From assembly GCF_015355755.1 (NCBI RefSeq), contig NZ_JACVEE010000001.1:1488001-1552000 (forward strand): DNA of 64,000 nt. The letters are read 5' to 3'. The notes below the pieces were generated by a model. That model saw only the letters and a list, made by a program, of their open reading frames with translations, searched no databases and was not told where the DNA came from. Shown piece by piece: positions 18,929 through 27,586 of the stretch (positions are counted from its first letter, which is position 1; each line of letters starts with the position of its first letter). A program made the position numbers and the translations under genes. The stretch is from Nocardia sp. XZ_19_385 (GTDB lineage Bacteria; Actinomycetota; Actinomycetes; Mycobacteriales; Mycobacteriaceae).

Positions 18929-19975
18929 TCAGCGGTAGACCGCGAGGGCCGCGACCGCCAATTCCTGGACCACAGCTTCGGGCCCGTACACGCTGACGGT
19001 GGCGCGGGCCTTGCCGTAGGACTGTTCCGCGCTGGTCAGCGGGGAATCCGGCACATTTCCGTCGAAGACGCCGTCGAGTGCGAAGTCGATGAAACACCAC
19101 TGTGGCGACTCCGGCGAGGACGTATTCGGGCAGTAGCGGGTTGCGGTGCGCCCGGCCAGGTCGATGCTGGATGCCTTCGCGGGCACCGAGTCGTCGGGCC
19201 GGTCGACCTCGAGCCGGAGGACGAAATACTGGTCCGCGTGGTCCTTGCCCCGGGCATAGAACTTGCATTCGTACGGGTTCGACACCGACGTCAGCAACGA
19301 CACGGTCCAGCCCGCCGGCATCCGGCGCAGTAGCGCGCACGGATCCTGGTCACCGCCCGGCAGAGTTTCGGCGGCGTAGCGGCGCAAGGGCACCTTCAGA
19401 TCGCGTGCCGCGACAAGCACTTTCGAAGCGACGGCACCGGCCGGGGCGCAGTTGTCGCCCTCGAAGCCGGAGGCGGTGACGCGGACATAGTCGGTGAATG
19501 TGCCGATTCCGGTTCCGCCCACCCCGGTCGTCGGAAGTTGCATCGGGACGACGAGTTCGCAATGCGGATCGGACCCGGGATCCGCAGCCCGGAGCGCCGT
19601 TCCCCCGTCGACCGGGTAGTCGGTGGCCGCGGCAGGCTTGCTGATACTCAACTCGATCCGCAGGCGCTGCGACCTGGTGTCGCCCGAATGGATGCGGACT
19701 TGGCAGCTCTCGGGACTGAGATACGGCGTCACCTGCGCGACTCGACCGTAATCGGCCAGCTGGGTGTGGCTGACGAACCCGCAGGGGTCGATGGTGCGCA
19801 ACACCGCGGCGGTTTGCAGGGCGGTCCGATCGCGGGGCGCCAGATCCAACCCGTAGTCGTCGATGGTGACCGGGGCGCGGGCGGCCGGTTCCGGCGCCGG
19901 ACTGCCCGGCACCAACTGTGTACAGCCGGTCAGCAGCGCTGCCGTGACCCCGAGCGCCAGCCACGTCCCCCGCAT
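18929..19975 (-). CDS. putative lipoprotein, DUF3558-like
   Basis: This 348-residue exported protein has an N-terminal signal ending in the lipobox LLTGC (Cys near residue 18), so it should be anchored to the outer leaflet of the plasma membrane. The mature part carries several cysteines in pairs (DPCGF with ESCQV, PHCEL with DNCAP, DPCALL with YECKF), in the style of DUF3558-type actinobacterial lipoproteins. The two halves around residues 60-180 and 205-330 look like related repeats. The function is unknown. It converges with the hydrolase gene, with only 4 bp between them. Confidence 0.7.
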   Translation of the reverse strand: MRGTWLALGVTAALLTGCTQLVPGSPAPEPAARAPVTIDDYGLDLAPRDRTALQTAAVLRTIDPCGFVSHTQLADYGRVAQVTPYLSPESCQVRIHSGDTRSQRLRIELSISKPAAATDYPVDGGTALRAADPGSDPHCELVVPMQLPTTGVGGTGIGTFTDYVRVTASGFEGDNCAPAGAVASKVLVAARDLKVPLRRYAAETLPGGDQDPCALLRRMPAGWTVSLLTSVSNPYECKFYARGKDHADQYFVLRLEVDRPDDSVPAKASSIDLAGRTATRYCPNTSSPESPQWCFIDFALDGVFDGNVPDSPLTSAEQSYGKARATVSVYGPEAVVQELAVAALAVYR

Positions 19976-20075
19976 CGAAACCTCATCTCGAGACTGCGCG
20001 GCTCAGTGCCACCGCGCACTCGAACAATAGGACGACGGGATCGGTTAGGCGAAACGGAGATTCAGGTGGTGTACG

Positions 20076-20639
20076 TCACCACAGGCTGGTGCGCAGGACG
20101 ATCTCGGTGGCCAGTTCATGGTCGGCTTCGGTGGCCACGTTGTCGACGTCGACCTGCACGACCCGGAACTCGCCGTAGATGAAGCGCCCGGAGGTGTCGG
20201 CAACCGCCCGCGGCAACCGCTTGGTCGCGATCACCGTGACCGGAAGCTCCATCGGACGGCACTCCGGATCGGCGGCGACGCCGTCCGGCCCTGGAACCGC
20301 CGGATGCCCGTAATCGGCGACCACCAGGCTGATGAACCGCCCGAACGTGCCCGAACACACCTGCCAGGCCAGCAGCGCACCCGCACCACGCCCGGCGACA
20401 TGCGTGTAAGGCACACCGAGCTCGTCGAGGATCGCGTGGATCCCCGCCGGTTCCAGTCCGCCGATCGATTCCACCACAATGGTCCGCAGGTCAGAGTTAT
20501 GTAACCGAGTGCACACCTGATCGAACACGTCCGCCGGATCACCGGCGTCCGGCAACAGCAGCACGCTGTGCCGAGACTCCGGCCCGTCGACCCGCACAGT
20601 CCATTCCCGGTCCCCCACCGCGATTTGCCGAGATTTCAT
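20076..20639 (-). CDS. small alpha/beta-hydrolase-like protein
   Basis: The 187-residue protein begins MKSRQIAVGDREWTV at ATG 20639; the longer open frame reads through repeats and is discounted. VLLLPDAGDPADVF looks like the oxyanion strand-loop. VAGRGAGALLAWQV occupies the elbow position but has Gly-Arg-Gly-Ala-Gly, with no Ser, so the usual nucleophile is missing. FISLVVADYG and VTVIATKRLP fit later strands. It may be a non-catalytic relative with a structural or binding role. It follows the lipoprotein gene's promoter region on the same strand. Confidence 0.6.
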   Translation of the reverse strand: MKSRQIAVGDREWTVRVDGPESRHSVLLLPDAGDPADVFDQVCTRLHNSDLRTIVVESIGGLEPAGIHAILDELGVPYTHVAGRGAGALLAWQVCSGTFGRFISLVVADYGHPAVPGPDGVAADPECRPMELPVTVIATKRLPRAVADTSGRFIYGEFRVVQVDVDNVATEADHELATEIVLRTSLW

Positions 20640-20757
20640 GCCGCAGAACGCTACACCGCCAACCTGAACACAGCGGCGCGTCTCACCCCCTCGCGCCGGT
20701 CGCCCACCCGATCCCCACCACCCCACCCTCGCCCCACAGCCGGCCATCTGGTCGATC

Positions 20758-20945
20758 GCATCGACGGCATCCAAGTCGGGCAGCGCTGTGTCGAACACCT
20801 CCCGACACCGTCGCGCAGTCCGCACCGCAACCCGCCAAGTGGCACGCCATAGAGCGACCACTCGACCGACCCCACATTCAGATGCCGCTCAGGGCATGAA
20901 CCGTAGCTAGAACCGACCGGCCGGCAAGGCGGGGCACCACCGAGT
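20758..20945. repeat. degenerate intergenic repeat, copy 1
   Basis: It aligns with 21083-21262: shared blocks include GCATCGACGGCATCCA with GCATCGGCGGAATCCA, GTCGAACACCTCCCG with GTCGAACACTTCCCG, CCACTCGACCGA with CCACTCGGCCGA, and GGCAAGGCGGG with a similar run. Divergence suggests an old duplication. Confidence 0.6.
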
Positions 20946-21082
20946 GCCCTCCCGGACGACAGCACAGATTGTGGCGGCGGCCTTCCCCGGGTCGGATACG
21001 CCCAAAGGTCGCGAAGGCCGAGGTCCGCACGGGCCGACACGGATAGGACGGCACCCAGAGCCCGTATGCCAGTTCGCCTTCT

Positions 21083-21262
21083 GCATCGGCGGAATCCAAC
21101 TCGAGCAGCCTTTGTCGAACACTTCCCGGCCCCGACCCCGGCCCACCGAGAGGCACACCATGGGGTGCCACTCGGCCGATGCCACACTCATGTGCCACTC
21201 AGGGGACCGCGGCTGGGTAGACGTTCCTAGCGGGTGAGGCCTGCAAAGGCGGGACACCAGCG
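21083..21262. repeat. degenerate intergenic repeat, copy 2, with hairpin
   Basis: This is the partner of 20758-20945. It includes an imperfect inverted repeat, CCGAGAGGCAC at 21146-21156 against GTGCCACTCGG at 21165-21175, with one mismatch and an 8-nt loop. A further ATGTGCCACTC follows near 21190. The same arms recur at 27444-27505. Confidence 0.6.
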
Positions 21263-21334
21263 AGGGGCCATCTCGCGATCCGCCTCGGTCAGTCCCACTT
21301 TTATCGGCGGGCACCGCCGGATCAGCCGCCGCTT

Positions 21335-21475
21335 CCGGATCGGCGGGCACCGCCGGATCAGCGGCGCTACCGGATCAGCGGGGGCTGCCGGATCGGCGGG
21401 CACCGCCGGATCAGCGGCGCTACCGGATCAGCGGGGGCTGCCGGATCGGCGGACGCTACCGGATCGGCGGTGGGC
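21335..21475. repeat. 53-bp tandem repeat built of CCGGATCRGCGG subunits
   Basis: Two identical 53-bp units (21335-21387 and 21388-21440) are followed by a partial third. Each unit is made of three 17-18-bp subunits starting CCGGATC. This minisatellite lies just downstream of cobQ, which itself carries another repeat expansion. Confidence 0.85.
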
Positions 21476-21566
21476 ATGGCTACGGCGTCGACGGAACGCC
21501 GGACAGAGCATCGACCTCGGCGATCGAAACATCTTCGGCGGCAACGGAAACTGGCGCGGCGGGCGG

Positions 21567-23534
21567 TCAGCGCGGCACGGCGGGGTGCAAGGCAGCGGTG
21601 ATCGTCGGGAGGTCTGGGGGTGCGCCCTGGGCTATGAGTTTTTCGATTGCGGTGATGTCGAGGTGCTGCTCGATCAGGTCCGCGAGTAGGTCTAGTTGGG
21701 CGGAGCGGACTGACGCTACCGAAACATCTTCGGCGACAACGAAACCTGAGCGGCCGGCGGCGGTGGCGACCTCGTGGAGCCAGTTGCGGCGGAAGGCGTC
21801 GGATTCCATCAGGCCGTGCAGGTGGGTGCCCCAGACCGGGCCGCGGACGCTGCCCTCGGGTTCGCCCGCCAGCTGGAACCAGGGTTGGTCGCCGGTGTGG
21901 GTGACGCGGCCGTGGTGGATTTCGTAGCCCTGCACCGGAATTCCTGCGGTGTCCAGCGAGTCCGGGACACCGGCGAGGCCCGCGGTCGCCCCGCTGCCAG
22001 CGGCTGCGGCAAATTCCGACCGACCATCGGCGGCCGCGGTGCCGCGAATCGATCGATCGCCAGCGCCTGCGGCAGATCCCGGCCGACCACCGGCAGCCGC
22101 GGTGCTGCGAATCGACCGGTCACCAACGCCTGCGCCAAATTCCGGCCGACTATCGGCAGCCGCGGCGCCGCGAATCGATCGATCGCCAGCGCCTGCGGCA
22201 GATTCCGGCCGACCACCGGCAGCCGCGGCGCCGCGAATCGATCGGTCACCAGCGGCTGTGGCAAGTTCCGGCCGACCACCAGGGGGCGCGGCGCTGCGAA
22301 TCGATCGATCGCCAGCGCCTGCGCCAAATTCCGGCCGACCACCGGCAGCCGCGGCGCCGCGAATCGATCGGTCGCCAGTGACGGTGTGGCCGCTGTTGCG
22401 GCGCAGCACCTTTGGGTTGGCGAACTCTATTTCTAGGTCGAGTAGGCCGAGGCCCTCGACGGAGCCTGCGCCGGATTCGATGGGGTCGAGGATGCGTTTG
22501 GCGAGCATTTGGTAGCCGCCGCAGATGCCGAGGATGGGGCGATGGGCGGCGGCGCGGGATTGGAGGGCGGCGGCTAATCCGGTGTGGCGCAACCATTCCA
22601 GGTCGGAGACGGTGGCTTTGCTGCCGGGGAGGATGACGAGGTCGGCGTCGGTGAGGCGGGAGGGTTCGGTGACCCAGCGGACCGCGACGCCGGGTTCGCA
22701 GGCGAGGGCTTCGATGTCGGTGGAGTTGGAGATGCGGGGCAGGCGGATGGCGGCGATGGTGAGCCATTCGGTGCCGAGCGGTGGGCGGGGGCGGCCGACG
22801 GGGGCGTCGGCGAGGGTGCTCAGGGAGTCTTCGGCGTCGATCCAGAGGTCTTCGGCGAACGGGATGACGCCGAGGGTGGGGCGGCCGGTGCGGTCGGTGA
22901 GGCTGTCCAGGCCGGGTTTCAGGAGTTCGACGTCGCCGCGGAACTTGTTGATGATGAAGGCCGAGATCAGTTGCTGGTCTTCGGGTTCCAGGATGGCGAC
23001 GGTGCCGAACAGGTGGGCCAGCACGCCGCCGCGATCGATGTCGCCGACCACGACGACCGGGAGTTGAGCCTCCCGTGCGAGGCCCATGTTCGCCAAGTCG
23101 GTGGCGCGCAGGTTGATTTCGGCGGGTGAACCCGCGCCCTCGCAGATCACCACATCGAATTCGGCGCGCAGCGAATCCAGTTCGGCGGCAACGACCTTGC
23201 GCAGATCCTGCCGGTGCTGGAAGTAGTCCCGCGCGCCGACGGTGCCGATCGCCTTGCCGCGCACCACGAGCTGGGAACGGCGATCGCTGCCTGGTTTCAG
23301 CAGCACAGGATTGAAGCGCACGCTAGGCTCCAGCCCGCACGCTTGCGCCTGCAAGGCCTGCGCCCGCCCGATCTCCCCGCCGTCCAGGGTGACAACGGAG
23401 TTGTTGGACATGTTCTGCGCCTTGAACGGCGCGACCTTGACCCCGCGCCGCGCCAGCATCCGGCAAAGCCCTGCCACCACAACGCTTTTCCCGGCGTCAG
23501 AGGTAGTCCCAGCGACGAGCAACGCACCCTTCAC
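21567..23534 (-). CDS. cobQ: cobyric acid synthase with a large internal repeat insertion
   Basis: This 655-residue enzyme uses ATP and glutamine to amidate the b, d, e and g carboxylates of adenosylcobyrinate a,c-diamide. The P-loop [11 protein letters not shown] lies at residues 7-17, followed by [12 protein letters not shown]. The glutaminase nucleophile is in [11 protein letters not shown] near residue 330 and the His is in [11 protein letters not shown] near 580. Usual family length is about 480-510. The excess is an in-frame insertion, residues about 385-530, between [10 protein letters not shown] and GYEIHHGRV. It is made of six 21-residue repeats of the type [21 protein letters not shown] (at most 21 each). 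Catalytic residues are intact, so activity is plausible. It is isolated from the other cob genes. Confidence 0.93.
   Translation of the reverse strand: MKGALLVAGTTSDAGKSVVVAGLCRMLARRGVKVAPFKAQNMSNNSVVTLDGGEIGRAQALQAQACGLEPSVRFNPVLLKPGSDRRSQLVVRGKAIGTVGARDYFQHRQDLRKVVAAELDSLRAEFDVVICEGAGSPAEINLRATDLANMGLAREAQLPVVVVGDIDRGGVLAHLFGTVAILEPEDQQLISAFIINKFRGDVELLKPGLDSLTDRTGRPTLGVIPFAEDLWIDAEDSLSTLADAPVGRPRPPLGTEWLTIAAIRLPRISNSTDIEALACEPGVAVRWVTEPSRLTDADLVILPGSKATVSDLEWLRHTGLAAALQSRAAAHRPILGICGGYQMLAKRILDPIESGAGSVEGLGLLDLEIEFANPKVLRRNSGHTVTGDRSIRGAAAAGGRPEFGAGAGDRSIRSAAPPGGRPELATAAGDRSIRGAAAAGGRPESAAGAGDRSIRGAAAADSRPEFGAGVGDRSIRSTAAAGGRPGSAAGAGDRSIRGTAAADGRSEFAAAAGSGATAGLAGVPDSLDTAGIPVQGYEIHHGRVTHTGDQPWFQLAGEPEGSVRGPVWGTHLHGLMESDAFRRNWLHEVATAAGRSGFVVAEDVSVASVRSAQLDLLADLIEQHLDITAIEKLIAQGAPPDLPTITAALHPAVPR
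21998..22376 (-). repeat. six 63-bp tandem repeats inside cobQ
   Basis: Each unit is 21 codons and starts Gly-Asp-Arg-Ser-Ile-Arg, with variation in the Ala/Gly/Pro part. The unit length is a multiple of three, so the frame is preserved. The DNA core CGAATCGATCGATCGCCAG recurs in several units, with CGAATCGATCGGTC in others. Confidence 0.92.
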
Positions 23535-23540
23535 CGCGCA

Positions 23541-23660
23541 GGCGCTCCAGCGTTCCGAGCGGGGTCGCCGTATGCAATTCGTGCACTTCTCGCCGCGATC
23601 TGGCCCAGATCGCCCATTTCAGCGGAAATTTGCACGAACTGCATACGCTCGGAGCGCCGC
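23541..23660. repeat. nested inverted repeats between map and cobQ
   Basis: CGTATGCAATTCGTGCA at 23569-23585 pairs with 23631-23647 with one mismatch. Outer sequences also pair (TCCGAGCG against CGCTCGGA, GGCGCTCC against GGAGCGCC). Inside lies GCGATCTGG-C-CCAGATCGC at 23595-23613. It could be a terminator for map, a structured RNA, or a very small MITE-like element. Confidence 0.65.
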
Positions 23661-23661
23661 C

Positions 23662-24525
23662 TCACGGAAGCGTGAGAATTTCAGCGCCGCTCGCCGTGAC
23701 CACCAGGGTGTGCTCGAACTGGGCGGTCCACTTGCGGTCCTTGGTGACCACGGTCCAGCCGTCGTTCCAGATCTCGTAGTCGATGCCGCCGAGGTTGATC
23801 ATCGGCTCGATGGTGAAGGTCATGCCCTCTTCGATGACCGTGTCGATGGCGGGCTGGTCGTAGTGCAGGATGACCAGGCCGCTGTGGAAGGTGGGGCCGA
23901 CGCCGTGGCCGGTGAAGTCGCGCACGACGCCGTAGCCGAAGCGGTTGGCGTAGGACTCGATGACGCGCCCGATCACGTTCAGCGCACGCCCGGGCCGCAC
24001 CGCTTTGATAGCCCGCATGGTGGCCTCTTCGGTGCGCTCCACCAGCAACCGCACCTCTTCGTCGACGTCACCCGCGAGGTAGGTCTTGTTGGTGTCGCCG
24101 TGCACGCCGTCGATGTAGGCGGTGACGTCGATGTTGACGATGTCGCCGTCCTCGATCACGGTCGAGTCCGGAATGCCGTGGCAGATCACCTCGTTGAGCG
24201 AGGTGCAGCAGGATTTCGGGAAACCCTTGTAGCCCAGCGTGGAGGGGTAGGCCCCGTGGTCGCACAGGAATTCGTGGGCGATCCGGTCCAGTTCGTCGGT
24301 GGTGACGCCCGGCGCCACCGCCTTACCGGCCGCTTCGAGCGCCTGCGCCGCGATCTTGCTCGCGACCCGCATCTTCTCGATCGTCTCGGGGGTCTGCACC
24401 CAGGGCTCGCGCCCTTCGTTCACGGTCTTCTTCCACGCGTACTCGGGCCGCTCGATGGAGCGGGGCACCTCACGGATGGGCGACTGCGTGCCGGGGACGA
24501 GGGGTTTGCGGGTGCGAACTGCCAT
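23662..24525 (-). CDS. map: type I methionine aminopeptidase
   Basis: The 287-residue cytoplasmic metalloprotease removes the initiator Met from nascent proteins. Metal ligands are visible in order: Asp in [19 protein letters not shown] (two Asp near residues 133 and 144), His in [13 protein letters not shown] near 207, Glu in TFTIEPMIN near 240, and Glu in [10 protein letters not shown] near 271. The N-terminal 40-residue extension with RKPLVPG and a PWVQTPE segment matches the actinobacterial MapB form, which binds the ribosome through such an extension. ATG 24525 is the start. It diverges from the LLM flavoprotein gene. Confidence 0.96.
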   Translation of the reverse strand: MAVRTRKPLVPGTQSPIREVPRSIERPEYAWKKTVNEGREPWVQTPETIEKMRVASKIAAQALEAAGKAVAPGVTTDELDRIAHEFLCDHGAYPSTLGYKGFPKSCCTSLNEVICHGIPDSTVIEDGDIVNIDVTAYIDGVHGDTNKTYLAGDVDEEVRLLVERTEEATMRAIKAVRPGRALNVIGRVIESYANRFGYGVVRDFTGHGVGPTFHSGLVILHYDQPAIDTVIEEGMTFTIEPMINLGGIDYEIWNDGWTVVTKDRKWTAQFEHTLVVTASGAEILTLP

Positions 24526-24595
24526 CTGAACAGACTATCGGTCCGTTCCTGGCCGCACCTGCCAGCACCCTCGCGAACCCACACCCGGAATAGAT

Positions 24596-24611
24596 ACGGA
24601 CCAAGGTCCGT
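24596..24611. promoter_or_regulatory. ACGGACC-AA-GGTCCGT inverted repeat, candidate operator
   Basis: Perfect 7-bp arms are separated by 2 bp, 46 bp upstream of the LLM gene. A lone half-site GGTCCGT lies at 24540-24546, just upstream of map. TetR-type regulators often bind this kind of sequence, but no regulator gene is adjacent. Confidence 0.45.
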
Positions 24612-24656
24612 TTAAGCTGCTGGACAAGGTGCTCACTCACAGACAAGGACCCCGCC

Positions 24657-25667
24657 GTGGAATTGGGAATGACGACATTCGCCGAGGTCATGCCGGTCGG
24701 CGACCGCCCCGCGCCGAGTGCCGGGCAGCGGCTGCGCGAAGTGGTGGAAGAGGCCGTGGCGACCGAACGCGTCGGCCTCGACGTGTACGGCGTCGGCGAG
24801 CATCACCGTAAAGACTTCGCGGCCTCCGCACCCGCCGTGGTGCTGGCGGCGATCGCGGCACGTACTGAGCGGATCCAGCTGACCAGCGCGGTCACCGTGC
24901 TGAGCTCCGCCGACCCGGTGCGCGCCTACCAGGAGTTCGCGACCCTGGACGGACTGTCCAACGGCCGCGCCGAACTGATGGCCGGACGCGGTTCCTTCAC
25001 CGAATCCTTCCCGCTGTTCGGCTACGACCTGTCCGACTACGACGAACTCTTCGAGGAGAAGCTGGCCCTGCTGCTGCATATCCGCGACGAAGGCCCGGTC
25101 ACCTGGTCGGGCAAGTTCCGCCCGCCGCTGCGGGATGCGATCGTCTACCCGCGCACCGACGAGCGCCCGCTCCCGGTCTGGATCGCCGTCGGCGGTAGTC
25201 CCGAATCGGTGATCCGCGCGGGTCTGCTCGGTCTGCCGCTGGCCATCGCGATCATCGGCGGGGAGCCTGCCCGCTTCAAGCCCCTCGTCGACCTGTACCA
25301 CCGGGCGCTGGCCGAGGGTGGCCATGAGAAGCAGCCGGTCGCGGTGCACGCCCACGGCTACATCGCCGAATCCGACGAGCAGGCGATCACCGATTTCTAC
25401 GAGCCCTACGCGGCGGCGATGAGCCAGATCGGCCGGGAGCGCGGCTGGGGCCCGATGACCCGTCAGCAGTTCGATGGCCTTCGCTCCCAAAGCGGTTCGC
25501 TGTTCGTCGGCACGCCCGACTATGTGGCGGAGAAGATCGCCGATATCCGCGACACCCTCGGGCTGGACCGTTTCATGCTGCACACCAGCGTCGGAACGCT
25601 CCCGCACGACAAGGTGATTCGCAATATCGAACTGCTCGGGGAGAAGGTCGCACCCCAAGTTCGGTAA
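24657..25667 (+). CDS. LLM-class flavin-dependent oxidoreductase (luciferase-like monooxygenase)
   Basis: The 336-residue TIM-barrel flavoprotein begins at GTG 24657 (VELGMTTFAEVMP). Family signatures are GVGEHHRKDFAASAPAVVLAAIAARTERIQL near residues 44-76, ATLDGLSNGRAELMAGRGSF near 100, and SLFVGTPDYVAEKIADI near 280. Such enzymes oxidise organic substrates using reduced FMN or F420; the substrate is not evident. The promoter region has a 16-bp inverted repeat at 24596-24611. It converges with the DUF4126 gene, whose stop is at the very next base. Confidence 0.88.
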   Translation: MELGMTTFAEVMPVGDRPAPSAGQRLREVVEEAVATERVGLDVYGVGEHHRKDFAASAPAVVLAAIAARTERIQLTSAVTVLSSADPVRAYQEFATLDGLSNGRAELMAGRGSFTESFPLFGYDLSDYDELFEEKLALLLHIRDEGPVTWSGKFRPPLRDAIVYPRTDERPLPVWIAVGGSPESVIRAGLLGLPLAIAIIGGEPARFKPLVDLYHRALAEGGHEKQPVAVHAHGYIAESDEQAITDFYEPYAAAMSQIGRERGWGPMTRQQFDGLRSQSGSLFVGTPDYVAEKIADIRDTLGLDRFMLHTSVGTLPHDKVIRNIELLGEKVAPQVR

Positions 25668-26270
25668 CTACCCCGGCAGTGCCGGGCGCTGCCGGGACTC
25701 CCACCATTGCCGGAACCGACGCCACGATCGCCGAATTCGCTTGGCCAAGAAGACAACCAGCACGATTCCGATGATCAGCAGGACTCCGGCGATGATGGCG
25801 GCCGGGAGCGGGTGGAACACGGCCAGGGTGATGACGCCCGCGACGCCGAGGTCTTCGAGGGTGCTGACAATAATGTTGCTGGCGGGTTCGGGTGAGGTGT
25901 TGATCCCCATCCGGAGCCCGGCTTTGACCAGGTGACTGACCAGCGCCGTCGTCCCACCGACCGCCGCGGCACCCAGTTGCGGCAACGAACCGTCCGATCC
26001 GGCCAGCAACGCGGCGACGACCGCGCCCGAGGCCGGGCGGATAACGGTGTGGATGGAGTCCCAGAACGAATCGAAGTACGGGATCTTGTCGGCGACCGCC
26101 TCGACCAGGAACAGCACGCCCGCCGCGATGAGAACGTCGGGGCGCTGCAAGCCTTCCGGAACGTCGTCGGACAAGCCGGTGATACCGAACAGACCGAACA
26201 GCAGCACCACGGCGTAGGCGTTGATGCCGCTCGCCCAGCCGGCGGTGAAAATCAACGGGAGCAAGGACAC
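25668..26270 (-). CDS. DUF4126 integral membrane protein
   Basis: The 200-residue protein has about four hydrophobic segments: LIFTAGWASGINAYAVVLLFG, the VLFLVEAVADKIPYFDSFWD region typical of DUF4126, a central helix with AAVGGTTALVSHLVKAG, and a C-terminal helix IIAGVLLIIGIVLVVFLA, followed by a basic tail. The family has no established function. It ends one base after the LLM stop on the opposite strand and starts 52 bp downstream of the DMT transporter's stop. Confidence 0.8.
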   Translation of the reverse strand: MSLLPLIFTAGWASGINAYAVVLLFGLFGITGLSDDVPEGLQRPDVLIAAGVLFLVEAVADKIPYFDSFWDSIHTVIRPASGAVVAALLAGSDGSLPQLGAAAVGGTTALVSHLVKAGLRMGINTSPEPASNIIVSTLEDLGVAGVITLAVFHPLPAAIIAGVLLIIGIVLVVFLAKRIRRSWRRFRQWWESRQRPALPG

Positions 26271-26322
26271 CTGATCGATCCTAGTTGCGCGTCCGGGCGC
26301 GGCGGGTGCTGCGACGCACCGG

Positions 26323-27165
26323 TCAAATGCTGATCAGGACGATCCCGGCGGCCACCACGATCGAGCAGATCACGCGGCTGCGGCCGAACGATTCCTTGAA
26401 CACCAGCGCACCGATACCCGCGGCGAGCACGACGCTGGTTTCGCGCAGCGCTTCGACTTTCGCGGCCGGGGCGAGCGAAAGCGCCCACAGGATCAGCGAA
26501 TACGACAGCAGCGCGTTGACGCCGCCGAACAAGCCGACCTTCCAATTGCGGTGGGCATAGGTGAATGCTTCCTGCTTGCGGACAGCGATCGCCAGAGCCG
26601 GGATCGGAATGCTCTCGATCAAGAAGAGATAGACCAGGTAGCTGGCCAGACTGTGCACCGCGTGCACTCCGCCCGCGTCGGAGGCGGTGTATCCGGCGAT
26701 CGCGAGTCCGGCGAGAACCGCATAGGTGACCGGCAGAACCCGGACGGCCCCCACCTTGTTCGACAGAACAAGGCTGACCACGCCGATCGACACCAGGCCG
26801 ACCCCGGCCCACGCCAGCGCAGTCAACGACTGATTCAGCGCCACAACGGAAAGCACCGCGACAGCCAGGGGCGGAACACCGCGCATGATCGGATACATCT
26901 GGCCGAAGTCCCCGAGCTGATACGCCTTGATCATGAACAGCCTGAACACTGTATTGAGCACCGTGGAGATCCCGATAAATATCCAGGCCTCTTTGTTCGG
27001 CGGCGCCACGAACGGTACGGCCACAGCGCACACCACCAAGGCGGTCGCGTCGACCATGCCCATCGAGGTGAGCCGGTCGGTGCCGGATTTCACGGCGGCA
27101 TTCCACGAGGCGTGCATCAGCGCGGAAATCAGCGCCAGCACAGTCGCGAGCAGTGAGTCGGACAC
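26323..27165 (-). CDS. EamA/DMT-family transporter
   Basis: The 280-residue protein has ten predicted helices arranged as two EamA repeats. The first opens VLALISALMHASWNAAVKSG and includes FRLFMIKAYQLGDFGQMYPIMRG; the second includes LLSYSLILWALSLAPAAKVEALRETSVV. DMT proteins export or import metabolites; the MYPIMRG motif is common in the subfamily near phosphonate genes, but that is only suggestive. GTG 27165 has AAGG 6 nt upstream. It lies upstream of DUF4126 on the same strand. Confidence 0.85.
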   Translation of the reverse strand: MSDSLLATVLALISALMHASWNAAVKSGTDRLTSMGMVDATALVVCAVAVPFVAPPNKEAWIFIGISTVLNTVFRLFMIKAYQLGDFGQMYPIMRGVPPLAVAVLSVVALNQSLTALAWAGVGLVSIGVVSLVLSNKVGAVRVLPVTYAVLAGLAIAGYTASDAGGVHAVHSLASYLVYLFLIESIPIPALAIAVRKQEAFTYAHRNWKVGLFGGVNALLSYSLILWALSLAPAAKVEALRETSVVLAAGIGALVFKESFGRSRVICSIVVAAGIVLISI

Positions 27166-27586
27166 CAACCACCTTCAGTAATAGGGGATTAACAAGAACA
27201 GCGCGACACGTGCCCGCCCACCGTCGTCCGGCCGCCACCCACCCGCCCATCGATCCGCCCACCCCTGTATCCCTGCACCCCCCACTGCCGCCAAATGCCA
27301 CACGGCACCTACAACCACCCACCACACCCCCATCCCCCGGTGATTTTGCGGCGCTGGGCCCAGGCGACGCCTGCAACCATCACCTCTCCCGCGCCGACAG
27401 CGGCGAAGGCGGCGGGGACGTCGCCTCCGCGAGGCCGTTTTGACGCCGAGAGGCACACGGCTGCGGGAACGTTCGAGTAGCCCCTCGCCTGTGTGCCACT
27501 CGGCGCATGTGCCACTGGCCTGGACGCCGGCGCAAGCTATGGAAACCGCTGGGTCCCGCCACGAAGCATGCCGGGACGGCGGGGCG
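27166..27586. other. 421-bp intergenic region with a long-loop hairpin
   Basis: No gene is supported. The region holds a 15-bp inverted repeat with one mismatch (27444-27458 against 27491-27505), whose arms read CGCCGAGAGGCACAC and GTGTGCCACTCGGCG. An ATGTGCCACT copy sits next to it. It lies between the permease stop at 27587 and the DMT transporter start. Confidence 0.6.
27444..27505. repeat. imperfect inverted repeat of the GTGCCACTCGG family
   Basis: Arms of 15 bp have a single mismatch and a 32-nt loop. The arm sequence matches the shorter hairpin at 21146-21175 and is related to 739-780, so it appears to be dispersed in intergenic DNA. Confidence 0.6.

Larger units (their letters stand above)
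20640..21566. other. 927-bp non-coding stretch of degenerate and tandem repeats
   Basis: No reading frame here has family-like content or a convincing start. It contains a pair of related segments, about 20758-20945 and 21083-21262, that align with scattered mismatches. It also holds a small hairpin with GTGCCACTCGG at 21146-21175, a 53-bp tandem repeat from 21335, and near 21529-21567 a short copy resembling the cobQ 3' region at 21720-21760. Confidence 0.7.

Noticed and set aside
21234..21689. 151-codon plus-strand frame through the 53-bp repeats
   Set aside because: It is open only because of the repeats and runs into the cobQ 3' end on the opposite strand.
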